Both the position numbers and the translations under genes were made by a program. The notes under the pieces are model-generated. The model saw only the letters and a list, made by a program, of their open reading frames with translations, ran no database searches and was not told where the DNA came from. This document shows positions 18,524 through 28,871 of a stretch of 64,000 bases of DNA, piece by piece. Positions within the stretch are counted from its first letter, which is position 1, and the number at the start of each line of letters is the position of its first letter. Source of the stretch: Oxalobacteraceae bacterium OTU3CAMAD1. GTDB taxonomy: Bacteria > Pseudomonadota > Gammaproteobacteria > Burkholderiales > Burkholderiaceae_D. The stretch is from NCBI GenBank assembly GCA_024123915.1, contig CP099650.1:3472001-3536000 (forward strand), read 5' to 3'.

Positions 18524-18550
18524 GCGCCTATCTCAAGGTATGATAGGCGC
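18524..18550. repeat. 9-bp inverted repeat upstream of pyrH
   Basis: GCGCCTATC and GATAGGCGC form a perfect 9-bp inverted repeat with a nine-base loop (TCAAGGTAT). A TATGAT at 18539-18544, resembling a -10, overlaps the loop and right arm. The repeat could be a regulator site or RNA hairpin in the pyrH leader. Confidence 0.5.
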
Positions 18551-18600
18551 CGGCAGCCTTCCCTGAATCAACCCCATACACACTTTAGGAGCCCCTTCTC

Positions 18601-19317
18601 ATGTCCAAACCAGCCTACAAGCGCGTCCTCCTCAAACTGTCCGGCGAAGCCCTGATGGGCGATGATCCTTACGGCATCAACCGCGGCACGATCGAACGGA
18701 TGGTCGCCGATGTGGCCGAGGTCGCGAAAATGGGCGTGGAACTGGCGATCGTCATTGGCGGCGGCAACATCTTCCGCGGCGTCGCCCCCGGCGCCCAAGG
18801 CATGGACCGCGCCACCGCCGACTACATGGGCATGCTCGCCACCGTCATGAACGCGCTGGCGCTGGCCGACGCGATGCGCCATGTCGGCATCACCGCGCGC
18901 GTGATGTCGGCCATCGGCATCGAGCAGGTGGTCGAGCCGTATGTGCGCCCGAAGGCGCTGCAGTACCTGGAAGAGGGCAAGGTCGTGGTGTTCGCGGCCG
19001 GCACCGGCAACCCGTTCTTCACCACCGACACGGCCGCCGCGCTGCGCGGTTCCGAGATCAGCGCCGAGATCGTGCTGAAGGCCACCAAGGTCGACGGCGT
19101 CTACACGGCCGATCCGAAGAAGGACCCGAACGCCACCCTGTACCACTCGATCACCTTCGACGAGGCGATCGCCAAGCACCTGCAAGTCATGGACGCGACC
19201 GCCTTCGCGCTGTGCCGCGACCAGAAATTGCCGATCAAGGTGTTCTCCATCACCAAGCCGGGCGCGCTCGCACGCGTCATCATGGGCGAGGATGAGGGTA
19301 CACTGGTCCACGTGTAA
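18601..19317 (+). CDS. pyrH: UMP kinase
   Basis: 238 residues, amino-acid-kinase fold. Motifs: [15 protein letters not shown] at the N terminus, [11 protein letters not shown], the UMP-site region [20 protein letters not shown] and [16 protein letters not shown]. It converts UMP to UDP with ATP, and bacterial PyrH is typically a GTP-activated, UTP-inhibited hexamer. AGGAG precedes the ATG. The gene has its own start region after the tsf terminator and is followed 47 bp later by frr, the normal order. Confidence 0.98.
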   Translation: MSKPAYKRVLLKLSGEALMGDDPYGINRGTIERMVADVAEVAKMGVELAIVIGGGNIFRGVAPGAQGMDRATADYMGMLATVMNALALADAMRHVGITARVMSAIGIEQVVEPYVRPKALQYLEEGKVVVFAAGTGNPFFTTDTAAALRGSEISAEIVLKATKVDGVYTADPKKDPNATLYHSITFDEAIAKHLQVMDATAFALCRDQKLPIKVFSITKPGALARVIMGEDEGTLVHV

Positions 19318-19364
19318 CGCCGTTAATACCATCATTATTTATATCCGATCACAGGAGAGCAGCA

Positions 19365-19925
19365 ATGTCCGTAGCTGACGTTAAAAAGAATGCGCAAGAA
19401 CGCATGACCAAATCGCTGGAAACCTTGCGCGCCGATCTGGCCAAGGTGCGCACCGGCCGCGCCCACACCGGCATCCTCGACCACGTGATGGTCGAGTACT
19501 ACGGTTCGCCGACGGCCCTGACCCAGGTGGCCAACGTCACCCTGATGGATGCGCGCACCATCGGCGTGCAGCCGTTCGAGAAGAAAATGGCCTCGACCAT
19601 CGAAAAAGCCATCCGCGACGCCGACCTGGGCCTGAACCCGTCGTCGCAGGGCGACATGATCCGCGTGCCGACCCCGCCGCTGACCGAGGAACGCCGCAAG
19701 GAAATGGTCAAGCTGGTCAAGAGCGAAGCCGAGGACGCCAAGATCGCGGTGCGCAACATCCGCCGCGACGGCAATGAAAGCCTGAAAAAGCTGGTCAAGG
19801 ACAAGGCCATCTCCGAGGACGACGAGCGTCGCGCCTCCGACGACGTGCAAAAACTGACCGACAAGTTCATCGCCGACATCGACAAGATGGTTGTCGAAAA
19901 AGAAAAAGAAGTGCTGACGGTTTAA
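19365..19925 (+). CDS. frr: Ribosome recycling factor
   Basis: 186 residues, the standard length. It has [19 protein letters not shown] near the N terminus, a beta-rich middle domain with [15 protein letters not shown], and the long C-terminal helix [20 protein letters not shown] through [10 protein letters not shown]. With EF-G it splits post-termination ribosomes. AGGAG lies about seven bases before the ATG. The region after it carries a 30-bp perfect palindrome before uppS. Confidence 0.98.
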   Translation: MSVADVKKNAQERMTKSLETLRADLAKVRTGRAHTGILDHVMVEYYGSPTALTQVANVTLMDARTIGVQPFEKKMASTIEKAIRDADLGLNPSSQGDMIRVPTPPLTEERRKEMVKLVKSEAEDAKIAVRNIRRDGNESLKKLVKDKAISEDDERRASDDVQKLTDKFIADIDKMVVEKEKEVLTV

Positions 19926-19964
19926 CCCGGAAGACGCCGGCGGCCGCCTCCCCAGCCGGGTAGA

Positions 19965-19994
19965 GGGGTCGGACCCCGTACGGGGTCCGACCCC
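19965..19994. repeat. Perfect 30-bp palindrome between frr and uppS
   Basis: A perfect palindrome centred on GTAC. Each half is GGGGTCGGACCCCGT or its complement, so each half also contains its own GGGGTC/GACCCC inverted repeat. Palindromes of this GGGGTC...GACCCC type look like dispersed intergenic elements. It is not followed by a T run and so is not a standard terminator. Confidence 0.75.
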
Positions 19995-20081
19995 GCGCCG
20001 CTTTTGGGGCGTGGGTTATCATGGCGTCTTGTCTTTTTGCGTCACACCTGCAATACTTTATACTTTGGCACCAAAGTTTTC

Positions 20082-20834
20082 ATGAAATATACGAGTTCGA
20101 CTACTGAGGTTCCGGAAGCCCCGAATGTGCCGCGTCACGTGGCGATCATTATGGATGGCAATGGCCGCTGGGCGACCAAACGCTTTCTGCCGCGCGTGGC
20201 CGGCCACGTCAAAGGCGTGGAAGCGGTGCGCACCGTGGTCGAGGCGTGCGCCCGCCGCGGCGTCGAATACCTGACCCTGTTCGCCTTCAGCTCCGAAAAC
20301 TGGCGCCGCCCGGAAGAGGAAGTATCGCTCTTGATGCGCCTGTTCGTCACGGCGCTCGACCGCGAGGTCTCCAAGCTGCACGCCAACAATATCCGCTTGA
20401 AAGTCGTCGGCGACCTGAGCCGCTTTGACGCCAAGTTGCAGGGCATGATCGCCAGCGCCGAGCGCAAGACCGCCAACAACACCCGCATGACCGTCACCGT
20501 CTGCGCCAACTACGGCGGGCGCTGGGACATCATGCAGGCCGTCGGCAAGATGGTGGCCGCCCACCCTGGTACCGGCAACTTCACCGAGGAGCAGTTGGCG
20601 CCGCACCTGGCGATGGCCTACGCGCCCGAGCCGGACCTGTTCATCCGCACCGGCGGCGAGCAGCGCATCTCCAACTTCCTGCTGTGGCAACTGGCCTACA
20701 CCGAACTGTTCTTCACCGAGACGTACTGGCCCGATTTCACCATCGAGTGCCTCGACGAGGCGATCGCCTCCTACCAGCACCGCGAGCGCCGTTTCGGCCG
20801 CACCGGCGCGCAACTGGCGGAAAAGAAAAACTAA
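20082..20834 (+). CDS. uppS: Undecaprenyl diphosphate synthase (cis-prenyltransferase)
   Basis: 250 residues. [10 protein letters not shown] places the catalytic Asp25. [22 protein letters not shown] and the closing [20 protein letters not shown] region are all present. It makes the C55 lipid carrier for peptidoglycan and O-antigen. The ATG at 20082 (MKYTSST) is preferred; an earlier in-frame start at 20004 would add 26 residues not typical of the family. The stop TAA shares one base with the cdsA ATG (TAATG). Confidence 0.97.
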   Translation: MKYTSSTTEVPEAPNVPRHVAIIMDGNGRWATKRFLPRVAGHVKGVEAVRTVVEACARRGVEYLTLFAFSSENWRRPEEEVSLLMRLFVTALDREVSKLHANNIRLKVVGDLSRFDAKLQGMIASAERKTANNTRMTVTVCANYGGRWDIMQAVGKMVAAHPGTGNFTEEQLAPHLAMAYAPEPDLFIRTGGEQRISNFLLWQLAYTELFFTETYWPDFTIECLDEAIASYQHRERRFGRTGAQLAEKKN

Positions 20835-21670
20835 TGCTGAAAACACGGATTATTACCGCGGTGCTCTTGCTGGCGGTGTTGCTGCCGGTCCTGTTCTTCA
20901 ATTATTTCCCCGCGTTCGCCGTGGTCGTCACCTTGTTCGTCGGCGCAGCGATGTGGGAGGGCGCCCGCCTGTTCGGCCTGTCGCCGACCGCCGCCAAGGT
21001 CACCGGCGTGGTCAGCTGCGGCCTGTTCGTGCTGCTGATGTACAGCGCCAAGCCGGGCGCCGTCACCGCGCTGTACGGCGTGGCCGCGCTGCTGTGGCTG
21101 ATCCGTTACGCGCCCACGCTGGGCCTGGGCCTGCCGCCGCTCAAGGGCGCGGCCAACTGGTCGATGGCGATCACGTTCAGCTTCGCCATCTTCGCCTGCT
21201 TCTTCGCCATCGTCGGCCTGTACCTGAAGTCGCCGTTGTACCTGCTGTCGGTGCTGGCCCTGGTCTGGATCGCCGACATCGGCGCCTATTTCTCCGGCAA
21301 AGCCTTCGGTAAGCGCAAGCTGGCGCCGACCATCTCCCCGGGTAAATCGTGGGAGGGCGCCATCGGCGGCGGCATCGCCGTGCTGGCGATCGCCTCGCTG
21401 ACCATCCTGCTGGCGGGCTCGGCCCCATGGCTGCAGGACACCTTCGCCGTGCGCCTGCAGGCGCGCTTCGGCTGGGCCCTGACGCTGCTGGCGCTGCTGG
21501 TCATCGTCGCCGCCTCCGTCATCGGCGACCTGTTCGAATCCCAACTCAAGCGCCGCGCCGCCATCAAGGACAGCAGCAACCTGCTGCCGGGCCACGGAGG
21601 CGTGCTCGACCGTGTCGACGCGCTGATCCCCGTGCTGCCGCTGGCCGCGCTGCTGACCGCCTGGCTCTGA
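20834..21670 (+). CDS. cdsA: Phosphatidate cytidylyltransferase
   Basis: 278-residue integral membrane enzyme with about eight hydrophobic segments. The CDP-diglyceride synthase signature is at the C terminus: [21 protein letters not shown] followed by LDRVDAL; earlier [18 protein letters not shown] and SPGKSWEG are also typical. It makes CDP-diacylglycerol from phosphatidate and CTP for phospholipid synthesis. The start overlaps the uppS stop by one base, so translation is coupled. The 11-base gap to dxr marks continued co-transcription. Confidence 0.97.
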   Translation: MLKTRIITAVLLLAVLLPVLFFNYFPAFAVVVTLFVGAAMWEGARLFGLSPTAAKVTGVVSCGLFVLLMYSAKPGAVTALYGVAALLWLIRYAPTLGLGLPPLKGAANWSMAITFSFAIFACFFAIVGLYLKSPLYLLSVLALVWIADIGAYFSGKAFGKRKLAPTISPGKSWEGAIGGGIAVLAIASLTILLAGSAPWLQDTFAVRLQARFGWALTLLALLVIVAASVIGDLFESQLKRRAAIKDSSNLLPGHGGVLDRVDALIPVLPLAALLTAWL

Positions 21671-21681
21671 AAGACATTCCT

Positions 21682-22863
21682 ATGCAACGCATCACCATCC
21701 TTGGCGCCACCGGTTCGATCGGCGTGTCCACGCTGGACGTGCTCGCCCGCCATCCGCAGCGCTATGCCGTCTACGCGCTGTCGGCGCACAGCCGCGTCGA
21801 CGAACTGGCCGCCCAGTGCGTGCAATTCCGTCCGCTGCGCGCCGTGGTCGGCACGGCTGACGCCGCCGAGCGCCTGGGCGCGCTGCTGCGCGCGGCCGGC
21901 GTCACCACCGAAGTCGAGTACGGCGAGGCCGCCCTGTGCGCCATCGCCAGCGCGCCCGAGGTCGACAGCGTCATGGCCGCCATCGTCGGCGCCGCCGGCC
22001 TGGCGCCGACCCTGGCCGCCGCCCGCGCCGGCAAGAAGGTCCTGCTGGCCAACAAGGAAGCGCTGGTCATGTCCGGCCAGCTGTTCATCGACGCCGCCGC
22101 CGAAGCGGGCGCCGTGCTGCTGCCGATCGACAGCGAACACAACGCGATTTTCCAATGCCTGCCGGCGTCGTACGGCCGCCAGCCCGGCGCCAGCGGCGTC
22201 GCCAAGATCCTGCTGACCGCCTCCGGCGGCCCGTTCCTGACGCGCGCCGTCGAGACCTTGGAAGACGTCACGCCGGAACAGGCCTGCAAGCACCCGAACT
22301 GGTCGATGGGTCGCAAGATCTCGGTCGACTCGGCCACGATGATGAACAAGGGCCTGGAGGTAATCGAGGCGCACTGGCTGTTCGGCGCCCCGGCCGACCA
22401 GATCGATGTCGTCATCCACCCGCAATCGGTGATCCACTCGATGGTGTCCTACGTCGACGGCTCGGTGCTGGCGCAACTGGGCAACCCGGACATGCGCACG
22501 CCGATCGCCCACGCGCTGGCCTACCCGGAGCGCATCGATTCCGGCGTCGCCCAGCTCGACCTGACGCAGATCGCCACCTTGCAGTTCGAGCGTCCCGACT
22601 TCGCCCGCTTCCCGTGCCTGGCGCTTGCCTTCGACGCCCTGCGCGCCGGCGGCACGGCGCCGGCGCTGCTGAACGCCGCCAACGAGGTCGCGGTGCAAGC
22701 CTTCCTCGACCTGAAGATCGGCTTCCGCCAGATCGACCGCGTGATCGCCCACGTGATGGACGCGTTGCCGCACGGCGCCGCCGACAGCATCGAGGCCGTC
22801 ATGGCGCAGGACGCGCTGGCGCGCGCCGCCGCTGAAACCCATATCGCCGGACTGGCAAAATGA
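21682..22863 (+). CDS. dxr: 1-deoxy-D-xylulose 5-phosphate reductoisomerase
   Basis: 393 residues. N-terminal NADPH motif [28 protein letters not shown]; metal and substrate motifs [23 protein letters not shown] and [23 protein letters not shown]. It makes 2-C-methyl-D-erythritol 4-phosphate, the committed step of the non-mevalonate isoprenoid pathway that feeds UppS. The ATG at 21682 is 11 bases after the cdsA stop. The stop overlaps the rseP start as ATGA. Confidence 0.98.
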   Translation: MQRITILGATGSIGVSTLDVLARHPQRYAVYALSAHSRVDELAAQCVQFRPLRAVVGTADAAERLGALLRAAGVTTEVEYGEAALCAIASAPEVDSVMAAIVGAAGLAPTLAAARAGKKVLLANKEALVMSGQLFIDAAAEAGAVLLPIDSEHNAIFQCLPASYGRQPGASGVAKILLTASGGPFLTRAVETLEDVTPEQACKHPNWSMGRKISVDSATMMNKGLEVIEAHWLFGAPADQIDVVIHPQSVIHSMVSYVDGSVLAQLGNPDMRTPIAHALAYPERIDSGVAQLDLTQIATLQFERPDFARFPCLALAFDALRAGGTAPALLNAANEVAVQAFLDLKIGFRQIDRVIAHVMDALPHGAADSIEAVMAQDALARAAAETHIAGLAK

Positions 22864-24320
22864 ACTTCCTGCAAACCGTCCTGGCGTTCGTCGTCTGCCT
22901 CGGCTCCCTGATCGTCTTCCACGAGCTGGGCCACTACCTGGTGGCGCGCTGGTGCGGCGTCAAGGTGCTGCGTTTCTCGGTCGGCATGGGCAAGGTCGTG
23001 TGGTCGCGCCGCTTCGGCCCCGACCAGACCGAGTGGGCCGTGTCGGCGCTGCCGCTGGGTGGCTACGTCAAGATGCTGGACGCCCGCGAGGGCGAGCTCA
23101 AGGACCTGCCGCCGGAAGACCTGAAGCGCGAGTTCACGCGCCAGAACGTGTGGAAGCGCATCGCCATCGTGGCCGCCGGCCCGCTGGCCAACTTCCTGAT
23201 CGCGATCGTGCTGTTTGCCGGCCTGTATATGTATGGCGTCGAGGAGCCGGTCAGCAAGGTCAGCGTGCGCGCCAGCGACGTGGTCGCGCTGGCCACCGAT
23301 TCGTCGGTCGCCGCCGAAAATCCCGACGCCGCCGCCGCCGCCGATGCTGGGCAGGGCAAACCTGCCGCCACCGCGTCCGCCACGCCCGCGTGGCGGGCCG
23401 GCCTGCGCAGCGGCGACCAGGTCACCGCCGTCAACGAGCAGCCGGTGGCCGTCTGGTCCGAGCTGCGCTGGAACCTGATGCAGGCTGCCATCGATAAAAA
23501 GGAAGCGCGCCTGACGGTCGAACGCCCGGGCGAAGGGCGCAGGCACTTCGTGCTGCCGGCCGACGTGCTCGCCGCGCTCGACCTCGACGGCGACGTGCTG
23601 GGCAAACTGGGCCTGGGCGTGGCGCGTCCGGCGCCGGTGGTGCAGCAGGTGCTGCCCGGCGGCCCGGCCGAGCGCGCCGGCCTGCGGGTCGATGATTTGC
23701 TGCTGTCGGTCGGCGGCACGCCGGTGGCCGACGGCATCGCCTTCATCGACATCATCCGCGCCTCGGCCGGCAAGACGGTCGACGTTGTGGTGCGGCGCGC
23801 CGGCCAGCCGGTCACCCTGGCCATGACGCCCCAGGCCGAGCAGGCAAAAAGCGGCAAAGGAACTGTAACAGTCGGTAAGATCAGCGCTTATGTCGCTTTG
23901 CTGCCGGATATGATCGTCGTGCCCTCGTCGCCGCTGGAGGCGGTGGGCAAGGCGATGACCCGCGTCTGGGACACTTGTACGATGACGCTGAAGATGATCG
24001 GCAAGATGATCGTCGGCGAGGTCTCGCTCAAGAACGTCACCGGCCCGATCACGATCGCCGACTACGCCGGCCAGACCGCGCGCATGGGCGTGGTCAGTTA
24101 TTTAAGCTTTATCGCCTTCATCAGCATCAGTTTAGGGGTAATGAATTTGCTACCGATTCCGGTTCTAGATGGGGGGCATTTGCTGTATTATTCGCTGGAA
24201 GTTTTAACTGGGCGTCCTGTGCCGGAACGTTTTAATGAGATTGCACAGCGCGTTGGCATAGGTTTGCTGATGACGTTAATGCTGTTGGCGGTATTTAACG
24301 ACGTCGCCCGGCTCTTATAA
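22860..24320 (+). CDS. rseP: Site-2 protease RseP
   Basis: 486-residue inner-membrane zinc protease. HELGH (His21, Glu22, His25) is in the first membrane segment, and [11 protein letters not shown] near the C terminus supplies the third ligand. Two PDZ domains lie between. RseP cleaves anti-sigma factors within the membrane after a first cut. Residues about 141-177 form an Ala/Asp/Pro-rich low-complexity linker before the first PDZ core ([14 protein letters not shown]), longer than in E. coli. It may also process the anti-sigma factor encoded at 45762-46523 (inference). The start overlaps the dxr stop. Confidence 0.96.
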   Translation: MNFLQTVLAFVVCLGSLIVFHELGHYLVARWCGVKVLRFSVGMGKVVWSRRFGPDQTEWAVSALPLGGYVKMLDAREGELKDLPPEDLKREFTRQNVWKRIAIVAAGPLANFLIAIVLFAGLYMYGVEEPVSKVSVRASDVVALATDSSVAAENPDAAAAADAGQGKPAATASATPAWRAGLRSGDQVTAVNEQPVAVWSELRWNLMQAAIDKKEARLTVERPGEGRRHFVLPADVLAALDLDGDVLGKLGLGVARPAPVVQQVLPGGPAERAGLRVDDLLLSVGGTPVADGIAFIDIIRASAGKTVDVVVRRAGQPVTLAMTPQAEQAKSGKGTVTVGKISAYVALLPDMIVVPSSPLEAVGKAMTRVWDTCTMTLKMIGKMIVGEVSLKNVTGPITIADYAGQTARMGVVSYLSFIAFISISLGVMNLLPIPVLDGGHLLYYSLEVLTGRPVPERFNEIAQRVGIGLLMTLMLLAVFNDVARLL

Positions 24321-24354
24321 AGTAGTTCGTTGATTTAGCCATTGAATAACCCCA

Positions 24355-26691
24355 ATGAAATTATATTCTGACCGTATTACTTCACCTTCTTTACGCCGCA
24401 GCCTGATCGGCGCCGCCGTCCTGGCGCTGTGCGCCGGCCGTGCCATGGCGATCGAACCGTTCGTCATCAAGGACATCCGCGTCGAAGGTATTCAGCGTAC
24501 GGAGGCCGGCACCGTGTTCAGCTACCTGCCGGTGCGGGTGGGCGAGACCTTCAACGACGACAAGAGCGTCACCGCCATCAAGGCGCTGTACGCGACCGGT
24601 TTCTTCAAGGACGTCAAGCTCGAAGCCGACGGCCAGGTGCTGGTGGTGCTGGTCGAGGAACGTCCGGCCATCTCCAAGGTGGAGTTCACCGGCACCAAGG
24701 AATTCGAGAAGGACACGCTGGTCAAGGCGCTGAAGGACATCGGCGTCGGCGAAACCAAGATTTTCGACAAGGCGTCGGTCGACCGCGCCGAGCAGGAATT
24801 GAAGCGCCAATACCTGTCGCACGGCCTGTACGGCGTCAAGATCGTCACCACCGTCACGCCGATCGAGCGTAACCGCGTCAACATCACGTTCGCGGTCGAC
24901 GAGGGCGACGTCGCCAAGATCAAGCAGATCAATATCGTCGGCAACAAGGTGTTCGACGACAAGGAACTGAAGCAGCAGCTGGCCCTCAACACCGGCGGCT
25001 GGTTCAGCTGGTACACCAAGGCCGACCAGTATTCCAAGACCAAGCTGACCGGCGACATCGAGGCGCTCAAGTCCTTCTATCTGGACCGCGGCTACATCGA
25101 GATGAACATCGATTCGACGCAGGTATCGATCACGCCGGACAAGAAGGACATCTACATCACGATCAACATCACCGAAGGCGAGAAGTACACCGTCTCCGGC
25201 ATCAAGTTCGAGGGCGAGACCTTCGGCCGCGAAGAGGAACTGCGCTCGCTGGTCCTGCTGCGCAACGGCGAGACCTATTCGGGCGCGCGCCTGACCGCGA
25301 CCAACAAGCTCATTTCCGACCGCCTCGGCACCTTCGGCTACGCCTTCGCCAACGTCAACGCCAATCCGGACATCAACCGCGACAAGCGCGAAGTGGCGTT
25401 CACCTTCTTCATCGATCCGGGCAAGCGCGCCTACGTGCGCCACATGAACATCGCCGGCAACACCACCTCGCGCGACGAGGTGATACGCCGCGAGTTCCGC
25501 CAGTTCGAGTCGTCCTGGTACGACGCCAACAAGATCAAGCTGTCGCGCGACCGCGTCGACCGCCTGGGCTACTTCAAGGACGTCACCGTCGACACGCCGG
25601 AGGCGCAGGGCACCTCCGACCAGGTCGACGTCAACCTGACCGTGGTCGAAAAGCCGACCGGTAACTTCCAGATCGGCGGCGCGTTCTCGCAGTCGGAGAA
25701 GTTCACCTTCCAGGCGGCGATCCAGCAGGCCAACTTCGCCGGCTCGGGCACCACCGTCGGCATGGAACTGAACACGTCCAAGTACAGCCGCACGATCTCG
25801 TTCTCGCAGACCGACCCGTATTACACCGACGACGGCGTTTCGCGCTCGTACGAGATCTATCTGCGCACGCAGAAACCGCCGGCGCTCAACACCGGTTACT
25901 ACACCATCAAGCAGCAGGGTGGACGCGTGAGCTACGGCGTGCCGTTCTCCGAAGTCGACACCGTGTTCTTCGGCATCGGCCTGGAACGCTCGAACATCGA
26001 GACCGACCAGACCTCGCCGACCCGCTTCCAGCAGTACGTGCGCGACATCACCGGTATCCAGAGCGGCATCGGCAGCGCCAAGACCAACGCCGTGCCGCTG
26101 ACGATGGCGTGGGCGCGCGACAGCCGCGATTCGGCGCTGACGCCGACCGTGGGCCGCTACCAGCGCGCCAACCTGGAACTGGACATCATCGGCCAGCAGA
26201 AGTACTACCGCGCGGTCTACGAGCAGCAGTGGTACAAACCGCTGTTCTCGAAGGTGACCCTGGCGCTCAAGGGCGAGATCGACTACGGACGCGGGCTGCG
26301 CGACAGCTCCTATCCGGTATTTAAAAACTTCTACGGCGGCGGTATCGGTTCGGTGCGCGGCTACCTGAGCTCCTCGCTGGGCGCGGTCGATCCGCGTTAC
26401 GGCGACGCGCTGGGCGGCGCCTCGCGCCTGATCGGCAACGCCGAGCTGCAGATGCCGTTCCCCGGTTCCGGCCAGGATCGCAGCCTGCGCTGGTTCGCCT
26501 TCCTCGACGGCGGCCAGGTCTACCAGGAAGGCGAGAAGATGCGCCTGCAGCAGCTGCGCTATTCCTCCGGCCTGGGCATCAGCTGGATTTCGCCGGTCGG
26601 CCCGCTCAAGTTGAGTTATGCTAAGCCTTTGAACGCCAAGGAAGGCGACCGCCTGGAACGCTTCCAGTTCCAGATGGGTAGCGGCTTCTGA
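24355..26691 (+). CDS. bamA: Outer membrane protein assembly factor BamA
   Basis: 778 residues. A signal peptide ends at AMA before IEPFVIKDIRVEG. Five POTRA domains span about 30-425. The C-terminal 16-strand Omp85 barrel contains YGGGIGSVRGY (loop 6 region) and ends FQFQMGSGF with a terminal Phe. It inserts beta-barrel proteins into the outer membrane. It is in the usual position between rseP and skp. The start is an ATG 34 bases after rseP. Confidence 0.98.
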   Translation: MKLYSDRITSPSLRRSLIGAAVLALCAGRAMAIEPFVIKDIRVEGIQRTEAGTVFSYLPVRVGETFNDDKSVTAIKALYATGFFKDVKLEADGQVLVVLVEERPAISKVEFTGTKEFEKDTLVKALKDIGVGETKIFDKASVDRAEQELKRQYLSHGLYGVKIVTTVTPIERNRVNITFAVDEGDVAKIKQINIVGNKVFDDKELKQQLALNTGGWFSWYTKADQYSKTKLTGDIEALKSFYLDRGYIEMNIDSTQVSITPDKKDIYITINITEGEKYTVSGIKFEGETFGREEELRSLVLLRNGETYSGARLTATNKLISDRLGTFGYAFANVNANPDINRDKREVAFTFFIDPGKRAYVRHMNIAGNTTSRDEVIRREFRQFESSWYDANKIKLSRDRVDRLGYFKDVTVDTPEAQGTSDQVDVNLTVVEKPTGNFQIGGAFSQSEKFTFQAAIQQANFAGSGTTVGMELNTSKYSRTISFSQTDPYYTDDGVSRSYEIYLRTQKPPALNTGYYTIKQQGGRVSYGVPFSEVDTVFFGIGLERSNIETDQTSPTRFQQYVRDITGIQSGIGSAKTNAVPLTMAWARDSRDSALTPTVGRYQRANLELDIIGQQKYYRAVYEQQWYKPLFSKVTLALKGEIDYGRGLRDSSYPVFKNFYGGGIGSVRGYLSSSLGAVDPRYGDALGGASRLIGNAELQMPFPGSGQDRSLRWFAFLDGGQVYQEGEKMRLQQLRYSSGLGISWISPVGPLKLSYAKPLNAKEGDRLERFQFQMGSGF

Positions 26692-26753
26692 TGCCGGCGG
26701 ATGGCGATTTTAGAGCGTACCCTGCGTACCAATATTTACCTCGGAGAAACAAG

Positions 26754-27278
26754 TTGAAGACTGCATCCGCTAACCTGACCAAATATCTCGCCGTGCTTGC
26801 GCTGGGATGGAGTGCATTGGCGCCGGTGCAGGCCCAGACCTCGGCCTCGCGCATCGCCTGGCTCAGCCCCGAGCGCATCTACAACGAGTCCAAGCTGGCC
26901 AAGCTGGCCAGCGAAAAGCTGCAGGAAGAGTTCAAAAGCCGCGAAAAAGCCATGCAGGAGATGGCCGGGCGCCTGAAGACGGCGTCCGACAAGCTGGAGA
27001 AGGAAGCGCCGGCGCTGTCCGAGGCCGATCGCGTCAAGCGCCAGCGCGACGTGTTCGAACTCGATAAGGAATACCAGCGCCGCCAGCGCGAGTTCCGCGA
27101 GGATCTGAGCCAGCGCACCAACGAGGAGCGCCAGGCCATCTCGGACCGCGCCACCAAGATCATCCGCCAGATGGCCAATGTCGAAGGCTTCGACATCGTG
27201 CTGCAGGACGCGGTATGGGCGAGCCCGCGCATCGACATCACCGACAAGGTGCTGGCGGCGCTCGATAAAGACAAATAA
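26754..27278 (+). CDS. skp: Periplasmic chaperone Skp/OmpH
   Basis: 174 residues with a TTG start at 26754 preceded by GGAG at ideal spacing (26743-26746). This gives a clean signal peptide (KTASANLTKYLAVLALGWSA, cut near VQAQ). An ATG at 26691 overlapping the bamA stop would add 21 residues before the signal and lacks a ribosome site. The mature protein is mostly charged coiled-coil (EEFKSREKAMQEMAGRLKTA), as in Skp, with a C-terminal DIVLQDAVWASPRIDITDKVL. Skp holds unfolded outer-membrane proteins and passes them to BamA, encoded just upstream. Confidence 0.93.
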   Translation: MKTASANLTKYLAVLALGWSALAPVQAQTSASRIAWLSPERIYNESKLAKLASEKLQEEFKSREKAMQEMAGRLKTASDKLEKEAPALSEADRVKRQRDVFELDKEYQRRQREFREDLSQRTNEERQAISDRATKIIRQMANVEGFDIVLQDAVWASPRIDITDKVLAALDKDK

Positions 27279-27301
27279 ATCACACAAGATTGGATATCCC
27301 G

Positions 27302-28357
27302 ATGGGCACTCGACTGGGAGATTTGGTCGAACGCTTCGGCGGGCAGTTGATGGGTGACGCGAACCTGGAAGTGACCGGGATCGCGCCATTGACCGACGCC
27401 GGCGTTTCGCACATCAGCTTTCTGAGCAACAGCAAACTGCGCGCCCAGGCGTTGCAGACGGCGGCGGCGGCGTTGATCGTCTCGCCCGCCGATGACGAAT
27501 TCATCGCCGCCGGCTACACCGGCGCGCGCATCGTCACCCCCAACCCGTACGTCTACTTCGCCAAGGCGGCGCAGTATTTCTACTCGCTGACGGCCATCGT
27601 GCCGCCGGCGGGCATCCATCCGACCGCCTTCATCGGCGAGGGCGCGCAGATCGCCGCCACGGCCCACATCGGACCGAAAGTGGTGGTGGAACCGGGCGCC
27701 GTCATCGGCGAGCACGCCGTCATCGACGCCGGCTGCTACATCGGGCGCGAGGCGGTGATCGGCGAGGGCACGCACTTCTTCGCCAACGTCACCTTCCACG
27801 CCTACTGCCAGATCGGCGCGCGCGGCATCATCCACTCGGGCGCCGTCATCGGCACCGACGGCTTCGGTTTCGCCAACGAGAAGGGCGTCTACATCAAGAT
27901 CCCGCAGACCGGCCGCGTGATGATCGGCGACGACGTCGACATCGGCGCCAACACCACGGTCGACCGCGGCGCGCTGGCCGACACGGTGATCGAGGACGGC
28001 GTCAAGCTCGACAACCTGATCCAGATCGCCCACAACTGCCATATCGGCGCGCACACGGCGATGGCCGGCTGCGTCGGCATGGCCGGCAGCACCACCGTCG
28101 GCAAGTACTGCACCTTCGGCGGCGCCGCCATGATCAACGGCCATATCACCATCGCCGACCACGTGAATGTCGGTCCGTCGACGATGATCCCGCGCTCGCT
28201 GACGGAACCCGGCACCTATATCGGCTACTACCCGATGTCGCGCCCGGCCGAATGGGAAAAGTCGGCCGTCATCGTGCGCAACCTGTCCGCCATGCGCGAC
28301 AAGGTGCGCGCGCTGGAAAAGACAATTAAAACACTGACGAATCAAGAAGAGAAATAA
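27302..28357 (+). CDS. lpxD: UDP-3-O-(3-hydroxyacyl)glucosamine N-acyltransferase
   Basis: 351 residues. N-terminal uridine-binding domain ([15 protein letters not shown]), then many hexapeptide repeats forming a left-handed beta helix. Catalytic His region QIAHNCHIG (His244, His247), C-terminal helix ending in a Lys-rich tail. It performs the third step of lipid A synthesis. The ATG at 27302 is preferred; a TTG at 27290 would add four residues. It is followed two bases later by fabZ. Confidence 0.97.
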   Translation: MGTRLGDLVERFGGQLMGDANLEVTGIAPLTDAGVSHISFLSNSKLRAQALQTAAAALIVSPADDEFIAAGYTGARIVTPNPYVYFAKAAQYFYSLTAIVPPAGIHPTAFIGEGAQIAATAHIGPKVVVEPGAVIGEHAVIDAGCYIGREAVIGEGTHFFANVTFHAYCQIGARGIIHSGAVIGTDGFGFANEKGVYIKIPQTGRVMIGDDVDIGANTTVDRGALADTVIEDGVKLDNLIQIAHNCHIGAHTAMAGCVGMAGSTTVGKYCTFGGAAMINGHITIADHVNVGPSTMIPRSLTEPGTYIGYYPMSRPAEWEKSAVIVRNLSAMRDKVRALEKTIKTLTNQEEK

Positions 28358-28359
28358 TT

Positions 28360-28869
28360 ATGACCACCACTCCGGAAACCACCGAATCGTCCTGCACCAA
28401 GAAGTGCCTGGATATTCACGCGATCAAACAGTACCTGCCGCACCGTTATCCGATGCTGCTGGTCGACCGCGTGCTGGATTGGGAGGCCAACAAGCGCATC
28501 ACGGCGATCAAGAACGTCACCGTCAACGAGGAGTTCTTCAATGGCCACTTCCCGCACAAGCCGGTCATGCCGGGTGTGCTGATGATCGAGGCGATGGCGC
28601 AAACGGCGGCCATCCTGTCGTTCCTGTCGATCGGCGTCAAGCCGGACGAGAACTCGGTGGTTTACTTCGTCGGCATCGACAACGCGCGCTTCAAGCGTCC
28701 GGTCGAACCGGGCGACCAGCTGGTGATGAACGTCGAGATCCTGCGCCACGCGCGCGGCATCTGGAAGTACAAGGCCGTGGGCACGGTCGACGGCCAGCTG
28801 GCGCTCGAGGCGGAACTGATGTGCACCATCCGCAGCGCCGTCGACGCCAGCCAGCCGATGGGGAAGTAA
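28360..28869 (+). CDS. fabZ: 3-hydroxyacyl-ACP dehydratase FabZ
   Basis: 169 residues, hot-dog fold. [13 protein letters not shown], the catalytic [11 protein letters not shown] (His63) and MIEAMAQ (Glu77) are intact. It dehydrates 3-hydroxyacyl-ACP in fatty-acid synthesis and competes with LpxA/LpxD for substrate, hence its place between them. An N-terminal extension of about 15 residues ([15 protein letters not shown]) precedes the core. It is within the lpx operon, two bases from lpxD and two from lpxA. Confidence 0.97.
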   Translation: MTTTPETTESSCTKKCLDIHAIKQYLPHRYPMLLVDRVLDWEANKRITAIKNVTVNEEFFNGHFPHKPVMPGVLMIEAMAQTAAILSFLSIGVKPDENSVVYFVGIDNARFKRPVEPGDQLVMNVEILRHARGIWKYKAVGTVDGQLALEAELMCTIRSAVDASQPMGK

Positions 28870-28871
28870 GC

